Of a stretch of DNA of 64,000 nucleotides, positions 28,467-38,600 are shown one piece after another. The position numbers and the translations under genes were made by a program. Each line of letters starts with the position of its first letter. Within the stretch, counting starts at the first letter, position 1. The notes beneath the pieces are model-generated. The model ran no database searches, was not told the origin of the DNA, and saw only the letters and a list, made by a program, of their open reading frames with translations. Where the stretch lies: NCBI RefSeq assembly GCF_005221385.1, contig NZ_CP039903.1:1426001-1490000 (forward strand). The letters are read 5' to 3'. Source of the DNA: Agrobacterium tumefaciens. Lineage in GTDB: Bacteria > Pseudomonadota > Alphaproteobacteria > Rhizobiales > Rhizobiaceae.

Positions 28467-29233
28467 TCGGCGACTCCGAATCCCAGTGCTTGCGCAACCC
28501 GATCCTTCACCGTGTAGTCCGTCAGGTCAAGCTTAAGCGGCGTGACCGAAATCTTGCCATGCTTCAGGGCATGGATATCGGTGCCTTCGCGGAAGGTTCC
28601 GAGACGTTCGCCGAAGCGCAGCCAGTAATAGGGGAAACCGCGACCGTCCTGTCGTTCTTCCACGGTCAGGCCAAAATCGAGCTTGCCCTGCCCGGTCACG
28701 GAAACGCCCTGCACATCCTTGGGCGCGCAATTGGGGAAATTGAGGTTGAGGAACGTGCCATCAGGCAGATCGACATCCATCAGCTTGCGCAGAAGATCCG
28801 GCGCATAGGTTTCGGCGACTTCCCACGGCACGACACGGCCATCGGCATGGCTGAAGGCCTGGCTGAGCGCGAAGGAACGCACGCCCTGCAGCGTGCCTTC
28901 GATGGCGCCGGCAATCGTGCCGGAATAGGTCACGTCATCGGCCATGTTGGCGCCGGCATTAACGCCTGACAGCACGAGATCTGGCTTCTCAGGCAGAACC
29001 TCGCGAATGCCCATGATGACGCAATCGGTCGGCGTGCCACGCAGCGCGAAATGTTTGTCGGAAACTTTTCGCAGACGCAGCGGTTCGGAAAGCGTCAGCG
29101 AATGAGCAAGGCCGCTCTGGTCGGTTTCCGGCGCGACGATCCAGACATCGTCGGACAGCGTGCGGGCGATACGCTCCAGCACCGCCAGCCCTTCAGCGTG
29201 GATACCGTCGTCATTGGTCAGCAAAATCCGCAT
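28463..29233 (-). CDS. surE: 5'/3'-nucleotidase (survival protein)
   Basis: A 256-residue metal-dependent phosphatase. [19 protein letters not shown] carries the DD metal ligands, [17 protein letters not shown] the second metal-binding Asn/Ser region, and [21 protein letters not shown] the catalytic core. ATG 29233 is chosen because SurE proteins start with this M-R-I-L-x-T-N-D-D sequence; an upstream start at 29254 is less likely. It acts on nucleoside 5'- and 3'-monophosphates in stationary phase and is coupled to pcm downstream. Confidence 0.95.
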   Translation of the reverse strand: MRILLTNDDGIHAEGLAVLERIARTLSDDVWIVAPETDQSGLAHSLTLSEPLRLRKVSDKHFALRGTPTDCVIMGIREVLPEKPDLVLSGVNAGANMADDVTYSGTIAGAIEGTLQGVRSFALSQAFSHADGRVVPWEVAETYAPDLLRKLMDVDLPDGTFLNLNFPNCAPKDVQGVSVTGQGKLDFGLTVEERQDGRGFPYYWLRFGERLGTFREGTDIHALKHGKISVTPLKLDLTDYTVKDRVAQALGFGVAD

Positions 29234-29278
29234 GTTTTCTCTCTCCGCTTTCATGTCGCAGGGGACGAAGCATCCTCT

Positions 29279-29400
29279 CCTCCGTCATGCCGGACCTGAT
29301 CCGGCATCCAGCCGACGCGCGTCTGCGCGGCGGGAAGGACTCTTTTCAGCCCAAGGACTTGGGCTGGCTGGATGCCGGATCAAGTCCGGCATGACGATAG
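29279..29400. repeat. Palindromic intergenic repeat, family B (copy 2)
   Basis: Arms TCCGTCATGCCGGACCTGAT with CCGGCATCCAGCC and GGCTGGATGCCGGATCAAG with TCCGGCATGACG pair almost completely. Inner stems ACGCGCG/CGCGCGG and CAGCCCAAG/CTTGGGCTG are also present. It lies between surE and serS in an otherwise continuous minus-strand block and may break or attenuate transcription. Confidence 0.88.
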
Positions 29401-29408
29401 TGTAATTC

Positions 29409-30692
29409 TCAGGCCGCCTTCTCGATGCGCTTCAGACCGCCCATATAGGGCAACAGCACGTCAGGAATTGTGACGGAACCGTCCTCGTTCAGATAATTTT
29501 CGAGAACCGCGATCAGGCAGCGGCCGACGGCCGTGCCTGAACCGTTCAGCGTGTGAACGAACTTCGTCGCCTTGTCGTCCTTGCCGCGATAACGCGCATT
29601 CATGCGCCGGCCCTGAAAATCGCCGCAGACCGAGCAGGACGAAATTTCGCGATAGGTGTCCTGGCCTGGCAGCCACACTTCCAGATCGTAAGTCTTGCGT
29701 GCGCCAAACCCCATATCGCCGGTGCATAGCGTCATGGTGCGGAAATGCAGGCCGAGACGCTTCAGCACTTCTTCGGCGCAGGCCGTCATGCGCTCATGCT
29801 CGGCAACAGCACTTTCCGCATCGGTGATGGAGACGAGTTCGCATTTCCAGAACTGGTGCTGGCGCAGCATGCCGCGCGTATCGCGGCCGGCAGAACCCGC
29901 TTCCGAGCGGAAGGACGGTGTGAGCGCGGTGAAACGCAACGGCAGTTTTTCCTGCTCGAGAATTTCGCCTGAAACGAGATTTGTCAGCGTCACTTCCGCC
30001 GTCGGGATCAGCCACCGGCCGTCGGTGGTCTTGAACAGGTCCTCGGAAAACTTCGGCAACTGCCCGGTTCCGAACATCGCCTCGTCACGAACCATCAGCG
30101 GCGAGGAAACTTCGGTATAACCGTGTTCCGTCGTGTGCAGGTCGATCATGAACTGGCCGAGCGCCCGCTCCAGCCGCGCCAGCTGGCTGGTCAGAACGGT
30201 AAAACGCGAACCCGACAGCTTGGCGGCGCGCTCGAAATCCATGTAACCGAGCGCTTCGCCGATCTCGAAATGCTCCTTGGCCTCATGGTTCCAGCCGGGC
30301 TTCTGGCCGACCACGCGGGTAACCACATTGTCGTGCTCGTCCTTGCCATCGGGCACATCGTCGAAGGGCATGTTCGGCAGGCGCGACAGGGCGTCGTTCA
30401 GCTCGGCGGTGACCTGACGGTCCTCCTCCTCGGCGCGCGGCATGTTTTCCTTGATGTCGGCGACTTCTGCCTTCAGTTTCTCCGCAAGCTCCATGTTCTT
30501 CTGCGCCATGGCGGCGCCGATTTCCTTGGAGGCGGCATTGCGGCGGGACTGCATGTCCTGCAGGGACTGGATGACGGAACGGCGTTTTTCATCAAGGGCG
30601 ATCAGGCCGCTGGCGGCAGGCTCAGCACCTCGGCGTGCAAGAGCCGCATCGAAGGCTTCGGGGTTTTCGCGTATCCATTTAATGTCGTGCAT
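29409..30692 (-). CDS. serS: Seryl-tRNA synthetase
   Basis: A 427-residue class II synthetase. The N-terminal antiparallel coiled-coil (about residues 30-105) binds the long arm of tRNA-Ser; the catalytic domain shows [28 protein letters not shown], motif 2 [22 protein letters not shown] and motif 3 [20 protein letters not shown] 30692 ([10 protein letters not shown]) matches the family; a start at 30716 is possible. It precedes surE and follows the tat genes. Confidence 0.96.
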   Translation of the reverse strand: MHDIKWIRENPEAFDAALARRGAEPAASGLIALDEKRRSVIQSLQDMQSRRNAASKEIGAAMAQKNMELAEKLKAEVADIKENMPRAEEEDRQVTAELNDALSRLPNMPFDDVPDGKDEHDNVVTRVVGQKPGWNHEAKEHFEIGEALGYMDFERAAKLSGSRFTVLTSQLARLERALGQFMIDLHTTEHGYTEVSSPLMVRDEAMFGTGQLPKFSEDLFKTTDGRWLIPTAEVTLTNLVSGEILEQEKLPLRFTALTPSFRSEAGSAGRDTRGMLRQHQFWKCELVSITDAESAVAEHERMTACAEEVLKRLGLHFRTMTLCTGDMGFGARKTYDLEVWLPGQDTYREISSCSVCGDFQGRRMNARYRGKDDKATKFVHTLNGSGTAVGRCLIAVLENYLNEDGSVTIPDVLLPYMGGLKRIEKAA

Positions 30693-30730
30693 CGTCGTTC
30701 CAGACCGTTGTTGCATGCCCTCAGCAAAAC

Positions 30731-30748
30731 GCCGGGCAAAGGCCCGGC
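30731..30748 (-). terminator. Hairpin terminator between tatC and serS
   Basis: A perfect 7-bp stem (GCCGGGC/GCCCGGC) with a four-base loop is followed on the minus strand by GTTTTGC. It could end or attenuate the scpA-scpB-tatABC transcript before serS. The U-run is short, so partial termination is likely. Confidence 0.6.
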
Positions 30749-30787
30749 GCGGAGAGATTTGTGAGCGGGGTAGACCTTCGCAAAGGC

Positions 30788-31591
30788 TCAGGTCTCTTCC
30801 AGCTCCGTGCTTTTGGATTCCGCCGCACGTTTCCTCTCCACGAGTCGAGCCATGTAGATGGAAATCTCGTAGAGAATGATCGCAGGCAGCGCAAGACCGA
30901 TCTGGGACATGGGGTCTGGCGGCGTCAGCACGGCCGCGACCACAAAGGCCATGACGATGGCAAACTTGCGTTTTTCACGCAGCCAGTCGCTGGTCAGAAG
31001 CCCGACACGCGCCAGAAGCGTGGTGACGACGGGCAGCTGGAACACAAGGCCGAAGGACAGCACCAGCGTCATGATGAGGCTCAGATATTCCGACACCTTC
31101 GGCATCAGCGAAATCGCCACCTCGCCATCCTCAGGCAATTGCTGCATGGCGAGGAAGAACCACATGACCATGGGCGTGAAGAAGAAATAGACGAGCGCCG
31201 CACCGATGAGGAAAAGGATCGGCGACGCGATGAGGAACGGCAGGAAGGCGGCGCGTTCGTTCTTGTAGAGACCGGGTGCGACGAATTTATAGAGCTGCGA
31301 GGCGATCACCGGAAAGGAGATGACCATCGCGCCGAACATCGCGACCTTGATCTGCGTGAAGAAGAATTCCTGCGGCGCGGTATAGATCAGCGACGATTTT
31401 GTCACATCCAGCCCCGCCCAGAGCACGGCCCACTTGTAGGGAATGACAAGCAGGTTGAAGAGGTGCTTGGCAACCGCGAAACAGGCGATGAAAGCGACGA
31501 AAAATGCGCCGAGCGACCAGATCAGCCGGGTTCGCAACTCCATGAGGTGCTCGATAAGCGGCTGCGGCTTATCTTCGGTATCCCCGCTCAT
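30788..31591 (-). CDS. tatC: Twin-arginine translocase subunit TatC
   Basis: A 267-residue inner-membrane protein with six transmembrane segments. The N-terminal [20 protein letters not shown] is the signature that binds twin-arginine signal peptides together with TatB; later segments include [20 protein letters not shown] and [11 protein letters not shown], and PPDPMSQ with [13 protein letters not shown] near the C-terminus. Its start overlaps the tatB stop (ATGA). The full tatABC set is in one operon. Confidence 0.96.
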   Translation of the reverse strand: MSGDTEDKPQPLIEHLMELRTRLIWSLGAFFVAFIACFAVAKHLFNLLVIPYKWAVLWAGLDVTKSSLIYTAPQEFFFTQIKVAMFGAMVISFPVIASQLYKFVAPGLYKNERAAFLPFLIASPILFLIGAALVYFFFTPMVMWFFLAMQQLPEDGEVAISLMPKVSEYLSLIMTLVLSFGLVFQLPVVTTLLARVGLLTSDWLREKRKFAIVMAFVVAAVLTPPDPMSQIGLALPAIILYEISIYMARLVERKRAAESKSTELEET

Positions 31592-32322
31592 GCTTCATCC
31601 TTTTTCGGCTTCACAGCCTTTGTTTTTGCCGCTTTGACCGGCTTGGCGTCGGCCACCGCCGTCGGCCTGTCAGCCTCGGTCTTCTTGGTCGCTGCCTTTT
31701 TGACGACAGCCTTCACAGGCGTCTTCGAAACGGCGGCTTCGCTAGTCATCGCGGAAGCAACAGCTTCCGGCGTTGCGGCCACTTTGGTCCGGGCGGCCCG
31801 TTTCGGCTTGGCGACAACCGCTTCGGCTTCGACGGTCGCAACCGATTTCGCACGGGCGCGTTTCGGCTTTTCTTCCGTGGCGGCGGCAACCGGTGCCGCT
31901 GCGGCAGCGACGACGGGCGGCGTATCCGGCAGCTTCATTTCCGGCTCCGGCGTGCTCACGAGCGGGGCGACCGGCTCGCTCGTCGCCGGTGCGGCAGTGG
32001 AGGACAGGCCATCGGGTGCCGCCGTTGCCTTCTGCAGGTCGGATTTGATCTCATTGCCCAGCTGGCGAAGCGGGCTCATCGCATCGCGCAGGGAATTCGT
32101 GGGGTTGAGATTGCGGACATCGGAAATCGTCTGGCGCACATCGTCCATATCGGCCTCTTTCAGGGCCTCATCGAACTGCGTGCGGAAATCCCCGGCCATC
32201 TTGCGAAGGCTGGCCATCGTCTTGCCGAAGGCGCGGATCATGGGCGGCAAGTCTTTCGGTCCGACGACCACGATCAGCACGACCGCAATCACCAGAAGCT
32301 CGCTCCAGCCGATATCTAACAT
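31588..32322 (-). CDS. tatB: Sec-independent translocase subunit TatB
   Basis: A 244-residue protein with one N-terminal membrane helix (DIGWSELLVIAVVLIVVVGP), the hinge GPKDLP, an amphipathic helix (MIRAFGKTMASLRKMAGDF) and a long Ala/Lys/Pro-rich, probably disordered C-terminal tail ending in [11 protein letters not shown]. The tail is much longer than in E. coli TatB, as is usual in Rhizobiales. ATG 32322 is chosen; a TTG one codon earlier is also in frame. It forms the signal-peptide receptor with TatC. Confidence 0.94.
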   Translation of the reverse strand: MLDIGWSELLVIAVVLIVVVGPKDLPPMIRAFGKTMASLRKMAGDFRTQFDEALKEADMDDVRQTISDVRNLNPTNSLRDAMSPLRQLGNEIKSDLQKATAAPDGLSSTAAPATSEPVAPLVSTPEPEMKLPDTPPVVAAAAAPVAAATEEKPKRARAKSVATVEAEAVVAKPKRAARTKVAATPEAVASAMTSEAAVSKTPVKAVVKKAATKKTEADRPTAVADAKPVKAAKTKAVKPKKDEA

Positions 32323-32375
32323 CAATATGCTCCCGAGACCCTAACGCCAGTCTCACACCAAACGGAACAGGCCGC

Positions 32376-32582
32376 TTACTTGATCTCGTCAGCCTTGTGG
32401 TCGACGGTCTTCGCATTGGCATCTGCCGGCGGCGGCGTCTGGTCTTCGTCAGCCATGCCCTTCTTGAAGCTCTTGATGCCCTTCGCGACATCACCCATCA
32501 ATTCGGGGATCTTGCCGCGTCCGAAAAGGACGAGAACGATCACCAGCACGATGAGCCAATGCCACACACTAAAAGAACCCAT
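32376..32582 (-). CDS. tatA: Twin-arginine translocase subunit TatA
   Basis: A 68-residue protein with the typical short membrane helix ([20 protein letters not shown]), the [10 protein letters not shown] hinge and the amphipathic helix [18 protein letters not shown]. It polymerises to form the protein-conducting pore. It is first in the tatABC operon and follows scpB by 130 bases. Confidence 0.95.
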   Translation of the reverse strand: MGSFSVWHWLIVLVIVLVLFGRGKIPELMGDVAKGIKSFKKGMADEDQTPPPADANAKTVDHKADEIK

Positions 32583-32712
32583 AACTGCAACTCCTGAATT
32601 TCGCTTTTAGACGATGTAAGACGTTTGAAAGGCTTTTTCAAACGACAAATCGTCGCTGAGACGGGCCGTGCCCATAAACTTTTCGCGTGTATCGCGTGGG
32701 CCTATGACGATA

Positions 32713-33447
32713 TCAATCGTCACCATCACCACCGCCCGGTGCAAGCAGGCCCAGTTCCTCCAGATCGAGCTGCGTGATCGGGTCTTCATCCTCACGCAAC
32801 TCGTCGCTCATCATCGGCAGAGGCACACCGAAATTGGACGGGATACGGCCCGAAAGCAGTCCCGCTCCCTTCAGCTCCTCAAGGCCCGGCAGATCCCGCA
32901 ACTCCTCAAGGCCGAAATGATCGAGAAACTCCACGGTGGTGCCGATCGTCACCGGCCGGCCCGGCGTTCGCCTGCGACCGCGGAAACGCACCCAGCCCGC
33001 CTCCATCAGCACGTCGAGCGTACCGCGTGAGGTCTGCACGCCGCGGATTTCCTCGATCTCGGCGCGTGTCACCGGCTGATGATACGCGATAATCGCCAAA
33101 ACCTCCAGCGCTGCGCGCGACAGCTTCTTCGGCTCCTTCTCCTCCGTGCGGATGACGAAGGAAAGGTCGCCCGCCGTGCGGAACGCCCATTGCCCGCCCA
33201 CCTGCACGAGATTGACACCACGGTCGCCATAGGCGGCCTTCAGCGCGTGCAGAATGGCGACGACATCCATGCCGCGCGGCAGACGCTCGGCGATGAAACC
33301 GATGGAAACCGGCTCGGCCGAGGCGAAAACCAGCGCTTCGGCAATTCGCTCAGCCTCCTTCAGCTGACGCTCGGAAAACACCGTGGGTTCGGGTTCCACC
33401 CCATCTATCGCGATCATTGCCTCGCCGGTCTCGTCGTCATTCGTCAT
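32713..33447 (-). CDS. scpB: Segregation and condensation protein B
   Basis: A 244-residue kleisin-interacting protein with two winged-helix domains. EAERIAEALVFASAEPVSIGFI opens the domain; LSRAALEVLAIIAYHQPVTRAEIEEIRGV and GRRRTPGRPVTIGTTVEFLDHFGLEELRDLPGLEEL are family signatures. ATG 33447 gives the standard length and overlaps the scpA 3' end by 11 bases; longer starts lie inside scpA. The C-terminus is acidic and ends in GGGDGDD. Confidence 0.93.
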   Translation of the reverse strand: MTNDDETGEAMIAIDGVEPEPTVFSERQLKEAERIAEALVFASAEPVSIGFIAERLPRGMDVVAILHALKAAYGDRGVNLVQVGGQWAFRTAGDLSFVIRTEEKEPKKLSRAALEVLAIIAYHQPVTRAEIEEIRGVQTSRGTLDVLMEAGWVRFRGRRRTPGRPVTIGTTVEFLDHFGLEELRDLPGLEELKGAGLLSGRIPSNFGVPLPMMSDELREDEDPITQLDLEELGLLAPGGGDGDD

Positions 33448-34285
33448 TATCGGTCCCTCCGGCACTGGCTCCGCGCTCGTCCCTTGTGCCCCGGCGCATA
33501 TAGATGGGCTGGAAAGCCCCCTCCTGCCGGATTTGCAACGATCCCTCGCGCACCAGTTCCAGCGAGGCGGCAAAGGCGCTGGCGATGGCCGTCACCCGCA
33601 TGGCGGGATCCGGAACATATTGCAGCAGATATTGATCGAGCACCGTCCATTCACCGACATCACCGAGGAGGCTGTTGAGAAGCTCACGCGCCTCCACCAG
33701 CGACCACACCTGCCGTTTTTCAATGGTGACCTGGGTGATGGCCTGCCTCTGCCGCAGATTGGCATAGGCGCTCAGAAGATCGTAGAGGTTCGCCTCATAA
33801 GCCGAGCGATTGATATGCGGAATATGCTCCGGTGCGCCACGGGCGAAAACGTCGCGGCCAAGCCGGGCGCGGTTGACCAGCCTTTCGGCCGCCTCACGCA
33901 TCGCCTCCAGACGTTTCAGCCGGAAGGCCAGCGTCGCGGCCATTTCCTCGCCCGAAGGGCCGTCATCCTTTGCCTGCTGCGGAATGAGTAGTTTGGATTT
34001 CAGAAAGGCGAGCCAGGCCGCCATCACAAGATAATCGGCGGCCAGCTCAATGCGCACGCGGCGCGCACTTTCCACGAATTGCAGATATTGCTCGGCAAGG
34101 GCCAGCACCGAAATGCGCGACAGATCAACCTTCTGCGTGCGGGCAAGATGCAGCAGAAGATCAAGCGGGCCTTCGAAACCCGCGACATCGATGACCAGCC
34201 CGGCCTCACCCGTCAGCCGCTCCGGCGTCACATCCTGCCAGAGCTTGTCCATCGGCGTTGAATTGCGAGACTTGTCTGCGGCCAT
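33437..34285 (-). CDS. scpA: Segregation and condensation protein A (kleisin)
   Basis: A 282-residue kleisin that with ScpB bridges the SMC dimer to organise replicated chromosomes. FEGPLDLLLHLARTQKVDLSRISVLALAEQYLQF is the N-terminal signature and YLVMAAWLAFLKSKLLIPQ follows. The C-terminal winged helix is at about residues 215-262. It is encoded between nagZ and scpB as in most Rhizobiales. Smc itself is not in this window. Confidence 0.94.
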   Translation of the reverse strand: MAADKSRNSTPMDKLWQDVTPERLTGEAGLVIDVAGFEGPLDLLLHLARTQKVDLSRISVLALAEQYLQFVESARRVRIELAADYLVMAAWLAFLKSKLLIPQQAKDDGPSGEEMAATLAFRLKRLEAMREAAERLVNRARLGRDVFARGAPEHIPHINRSAYEANLYDLLSAYANLRQRQAITQVTIEKRQVWSLVEARELLNSLLGDVGEWTVLDQYLLQYVPDPAMRVTAIASAFAASLELVREGSLQIRQEGAFQPIYMRRGTRDERGASAGGTDNDE

Positions 34286-34343
34286 TGTTCCATCCGCCGG
34301 GCATCCGGCCTGTGATCCCGAGTGGGTGACCGCCGCCCGATCG

Positions 34344-35360
34344 TCAGGAAACGGCCCACATGGCGTTGAATTCAGCTCTCAGTTCAGCTTCGTCGGAGGC
34401 GTCAGCAGCGGGGAAACCCGCCTCCACAGCCCGAACCCGCTCCAGCGAACGGCCGGAAAGAACGGGAACTTCCTTCACAACCTCAAGCATTTCACCCATC
34501 ACGCCGTTGCAATGCAAGACTATATCGCAGCCACCAGCAACAATATTCGCAGCCCGTTCGCCAAGCGTGCCCTTCAGCGCATTCATGGAACTGTCGTCGG
34601 ACATCAGCAGCCCGTCAAAGCCGATCCGACCGCGAATGACCTCCTCGATCACCTTCGCCGAGGTAGTCGCCGGGCGTTCGCGATCAACGGCGTTGAACAC
34701 CAGATGTGCGCTCATCGCCATCAATTCGCGGTTAAGCGCCCGGAACGGCACGAAATCATGGTCGTCCAGTTCATCAAGCGGCACATCGACAACAGGCAAT
34801 TCATGGTGCGAATCGACCATGCCGCGACCGTGGCCGGGCATATGTTTCATGACGGGCAACATACCACCGGCCTTCAGCCCATCGGCAGCCGCCTGGCCCA
34901 TCTGCGCCACCATGGTCGGCGAATAGCCATAAGCGCGGTTGCCGATGACATTGCTGGCGCCTTCCACCGGCACATCAAGCACCGGCAGGCAATCGACATT
35001 GATGCCGAATTTCATCAGGTCAAAGGCATGCAGGCGCGACATCAGCCAGGCGGCGCGCAGGCCTCTCTCGCGGTCGCGCTCGTAGATTTCACCGAGAATG
35101 CGGGCATTTGGATAGGCCTGCAGGATCGGCGGCTTGATGCGCTGAACGCGCCCGCCTTCCTGATCGATCAACACCGGCGCATCTGGCCTCCCGACGGCAT
35201 CACGCATGGATGCGACGAGATCGGCAATCTGTTGCGGCTCGCCGATATTGCGGCCGAACAGGATGAAGCCCCACGGCTGCTGGTCACGGTAAAGGGCAAT
35301 CTCGTCGGCGGTCAGCGAAAGCCCGCTGCATCCGAGGATCATGGCTTTGCAATCGGTCAT
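34344..35360 (-). CDS. nagZ: Beta-N-acetylhexosaminidase (peptidoglycan recycling)
   Basis: A 338-residue family GH3 glycosidase that releases N-acetylglucosamine from anhydro-muropeptides in the cytoplasm. Visible are GFILFGRNIGEPQQI, VLIDQEGGRVQRIKPP with the substrate-binding Asp/Glu, KHMPGHGRGMVDSHHELPVV with the catalytic His loop, and LLMSDDSSMNALKG containing the nucleophile Asp. ATG 35360 (MTDCKAMILGCSG) is preferred over a start at 35411. It follows the SPOR gene and precedes scpA. Confidence 0.94.
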   Translation of the reverse strand: MTDCKAMILGCSGLSLTADEIALYRDQQPWGFILFGRNIGEPQQIADLVASMRDAVGRPDAPVLIDQEGGRVQRIKPPILQAYPNARILGEIYERDRERGLRAAWLMSRLHAFDLMKFGINVDCLPVLDVPVEGASNVIGNRAYGYSPTMVAQMGQAAADGLKAGGMLPVMKHMPGHGRGMVDSHHELPVVDVPLDELDDHDFVPFRALNRELMAMSAHLVFNAVDRERPATTSAKVIEEVIRGRIGFDGLLMSDDSSMNALKGTLGERAANIVAGGCDIVLHCNGVMGEMLEVVKEVPVLSGRSLERVRAVEAGFPAADASDEAELRAEFNAMWAVS

Positions 35361-35443
35361 GGTGTCACGCTCGCAGGGAAAAGAGGGGTAAGGGTAAGGA
35401 GACTGCGCCATCGGGATTGCGAAAATCGTCCGACAACCTCTCC

Positions 35444-35519
35444 GCCGTCATCCTCGGGCCTGACCCGAGGATCCATCGCTCCGGGTTATGGGTCCTCGGG
35501 TCAAGCCCGAGGATGATGG
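35444..35519. repeat. Palindromic intergenic repeat, family A (copy 4)
   Basis: CATCCTCGGGCCTGACCCGAG with GATCCAT pairs with ATGGGTCCTCGGGTCAAGC and CCGAGGATGATGG, with one changed base in the left core (GGGCCTGACCC against GGGCTTGACCC). It lies between the SPOR gene and nagZ. Confidence 0.88.
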
Positions 35520-35549
35520 AGAGTGTGGTGGAAGCTCCAAATACTCCAA

Positions 35550-35571
35550 GGGCTGCCTCATGCGGCAGCCC
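35550..35571 (-). terminator. Possible weak terminator after the SPOR gene
   Basis: A perfect 8-bp stem (GGGCTGCC/GGCAGCCC) with a six-base loop lies 30 bases after the SPOR stop. There is no T-run on the minus strand, so it may only be an mRNA 3' stem. Confidence 0.4.
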
Positions 35572-35600
35572 CAATCGTTACGAAGCCAGATCGGCCGCTA

Positions 35601-38600
35601 TCAGCGTGCCACCAGGCAGCTGCCGCCGGCCGAGCGGAACTTCTCGCACAGCGCCACGGCTTCGTTCTTGTCACCCGCAGGGATGCGGACGCGGTAGAAC
35701 GTGCCCTTGCCGGCAATTTCAGCGGCCTTGATGTCGACGCCGCGTCCACCGATGACCGAGCCGAACTTGGCCGACATGTTCTGGTAGGACTTCTGGGCCT
35801 CAGCCTGGCTCGGCAGCGACGCGATCTGGATGTAGTAGCCACCGGCAGAAGACGTGCTGGTTGTCGCAGGTGCCACGGCAGCCGTCTGCTGCTGGGCCGG
35901 AGCGGCAGTCGCCGGGCGGACATTACCCTGGTTGGTAACGGTTGCCACCACATTGGCGGGCTGGGCAGACGGACGCGCCGAAGGAAGCGGTGCTGCCGAC
36001 TGCGAGGCTTGCGACTGTGAGGTTGGCGTGGCAGCGGCAGCAGGCGTGTTGGCCTGCGGCTTTGCAGCCTGCTCGGGCGCCACTGGAACCCGCGAAGCGG
36101 CGATGACGGCGGGAGCGCCCTCACCCGGCTTGGCGGTCTGCGGTGCGGCAAGCTCTGCAACCTTGTCGGCCTTTGGCGGCTGGGCTGCCGGTGCGTCCAC
36201 TTCCTGGGCGACCAGCGTGCCGTCCGGCTTGACGATCATGGTGCGGACCTTGCGCGGCGAAACGCCGGTCGCGCCAGAACCTTCGTTCTGAGCAGCCTTT
36301 TCTTCCGGAGAAAGCAGGCGCGGATCTTCGGTTTCGCCAACCGGCGTGCCGGTCGCTTCCATATCCCCGTCGTTTTCGCCTTCCAGCGGCAATTGTTCCG
36401 GGATCAGCGTGCGCTGAACCACATCCACCGGCTGTTCGTTGCTGGAAATCAGCGCCGGCTGTTTCGGATCGGCAGCGCTGCCGCCGGCAACACGGTCATA
36501 AACCGCCTTGTCCTGATTTGGCACGACGCGACCGCCCGGATTTTCCGGCACGACCTTCATCGGGTCGTTATCGGCGGAGATGATGACCGGCGCACCATTG
36601 GAACCGGTACCGGACGAACCGCCTGATATCAGCGCGTAGACGCCGCCACCGATCAGCACCAGACCGATTGCGGCGGCCACCGGCATGATCCAGCGGCGAC
36701 CGCCGCGTTCATCTTCATCGCGATAGGCCGCCTGATGATCGACATAGGTATTTTCGGCATCGCGCGACGCATTGCCACGGGAAGCCGCAGCTTCCTGCAT
36801 GGAGCGGCGGAAGTCCTCTTCCAGAGCCCGCTCGAATTCATCGGCGTCATCAGGAGCCTGCGCGGCGCGCGCCTGCGGAGCGGCAGCGCGGTTTTCCGCG
36901 TGTTTATGGCGGTCGAGACCACCGGCAACTGCAGGCGCAAACAGCGTCGCAAGCTCGGTATCGATATCGAGGTCTTCCTCGTGACGGCGCGGCGCCGGCT
37001 TGGGTTCGAAAACCCCGACCGGCAGTTCCGGAACATCCATTTCAATGATGGTTTCCGGGTGTTCTTCCGTTTCACCGATCTGCGAAGGATCGAAAGGCAG
37101 GCTTTCCAGCGTCTGCGGCGCTGCCGGCTGCGGCGCAGCGACAGCCGGACGCGGCTGAACGGGCGCAGCTGCTGCCGCGATGGGAGCGGCAACGGTTGCG
37201 GCGCGTGGTTGCGGAACAGGCTGTTCCCTCACCGGCTGGGGCGCGGCAGCCGCCACCGGAGCGACCGGCTGCTGGCGAACGGGTTGCGGCGCGGGCGCAG
37301 GAGCAACTTCGGCTTCGGCGATTTCCGACAGGTCGAGATCAAGATCGAGATCGTCGAGCGCCAGCTCGAAATCATCATCGTTGAAACCGGCAAAATCCGT
37401 GAAATCCGGCTCCTGAAGAGGAGCCGGGGATACAGCGGGGGCAACCGGCGTCGCCCGTGCGGGAGCCGCAGCAACTGGCGTTGCGACAACTGGCGTTGCG
37501 GCAATCACCGGCGGTTCGATTTTTGCGGCCTGAACGACAGGCGCGGACTGCACGACAGGTTCTTCGCCACGACCGGGAATGGAATATTTCGCAACGTCGT
37601 AGATCAGCTCATCCATCGGCGACAGATTGGTCGCAGCCGGCCTTTGAGCAACCGGAGGCGTCACAGGCTGCTCGGCAGGCGTGAAGCTTTCCGCAACCGA
37701 GGGTGCAAAGGCAGGTGCTGTCTCTTCCGCCTGAATGACGGCAGGTGCCGGCGCGGGCTCGATCTGTGGCTCGATCTGCGGTTCCATCCGGGTCGCGACA
37801 GGCGGCTGTTCGGAGCGCGCCTCGACCCTTCTCGGATCGACAGCGGAAACATCGCGGCGCGCGCCGAAATTGGCAAGCGGCAGGCGCAGGCTGGAAAATT
37901 CGAGCGAAGAACGGCCGCCATGCGAAGGCGGACGCACGGAAACCGGCGCGGGCGCTTCCTCGGCAACCGCGATCTCTACCTCATCGGCAAGATCAAAAGC
38001 CTGCGGTTCCGGCGCATAGGCCTGACCGGCAAAAGCAACATTGCTCGAAACATCGGCCGGAAGCTCCGGCATGGCGTGCCATTCGGGCTCTGCCGTTTCA
38101 ACGGCCTGCGGCTCTTCCCATGCGACCTGCTGGGCGGGCGGCTGGTAAACCACAGGCTCAGCGGCGCGCGGCTGGCGGGAATGCACATCGAAAACTTCGG
38201 CGACGGCGCCGGCATCGTCACGGAAGTCCGCGCGGATGTCCTGCTGAGCTGATGTTTCCACGTAATTATGGATATAGGCCTGGTCGACCTCGGGAAGCCG
38301 CTCTTCCCTCACCTCGGGTGCAGGTGCGGGTGCAAGCTCGGGCTCGCGGCGGGCGAAAACCGATTCGACACGCTGCATGAAGTCGTTGGGGTGGATGCCC
38401 GCACGAACATCGTTTGCCGGATCAAGAACGACTGGATCGGCGTGCGGTGCGTCGTAAACCTCGAATTCCCTCAGAAGCTCATCTTCGAGGTTAAATTCGG
38501 GTTCGCGGCGGGCAACCGATGGCTGAGCCTCGGAACCCGCATGCGAAGGACGATCTTCGAAGCCGACGATACGCGCCAGTTCTGCCAGAGGATCGTTGTC

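Noticed and set aside
36735..38252. A 505-codon plus-strand Arg-rich frame opposite the SPOR gene
   Set aside because: Antisense of a Pro/Ala-rich region; composition is what the reverse strand gives, and there is no plausible start signal.
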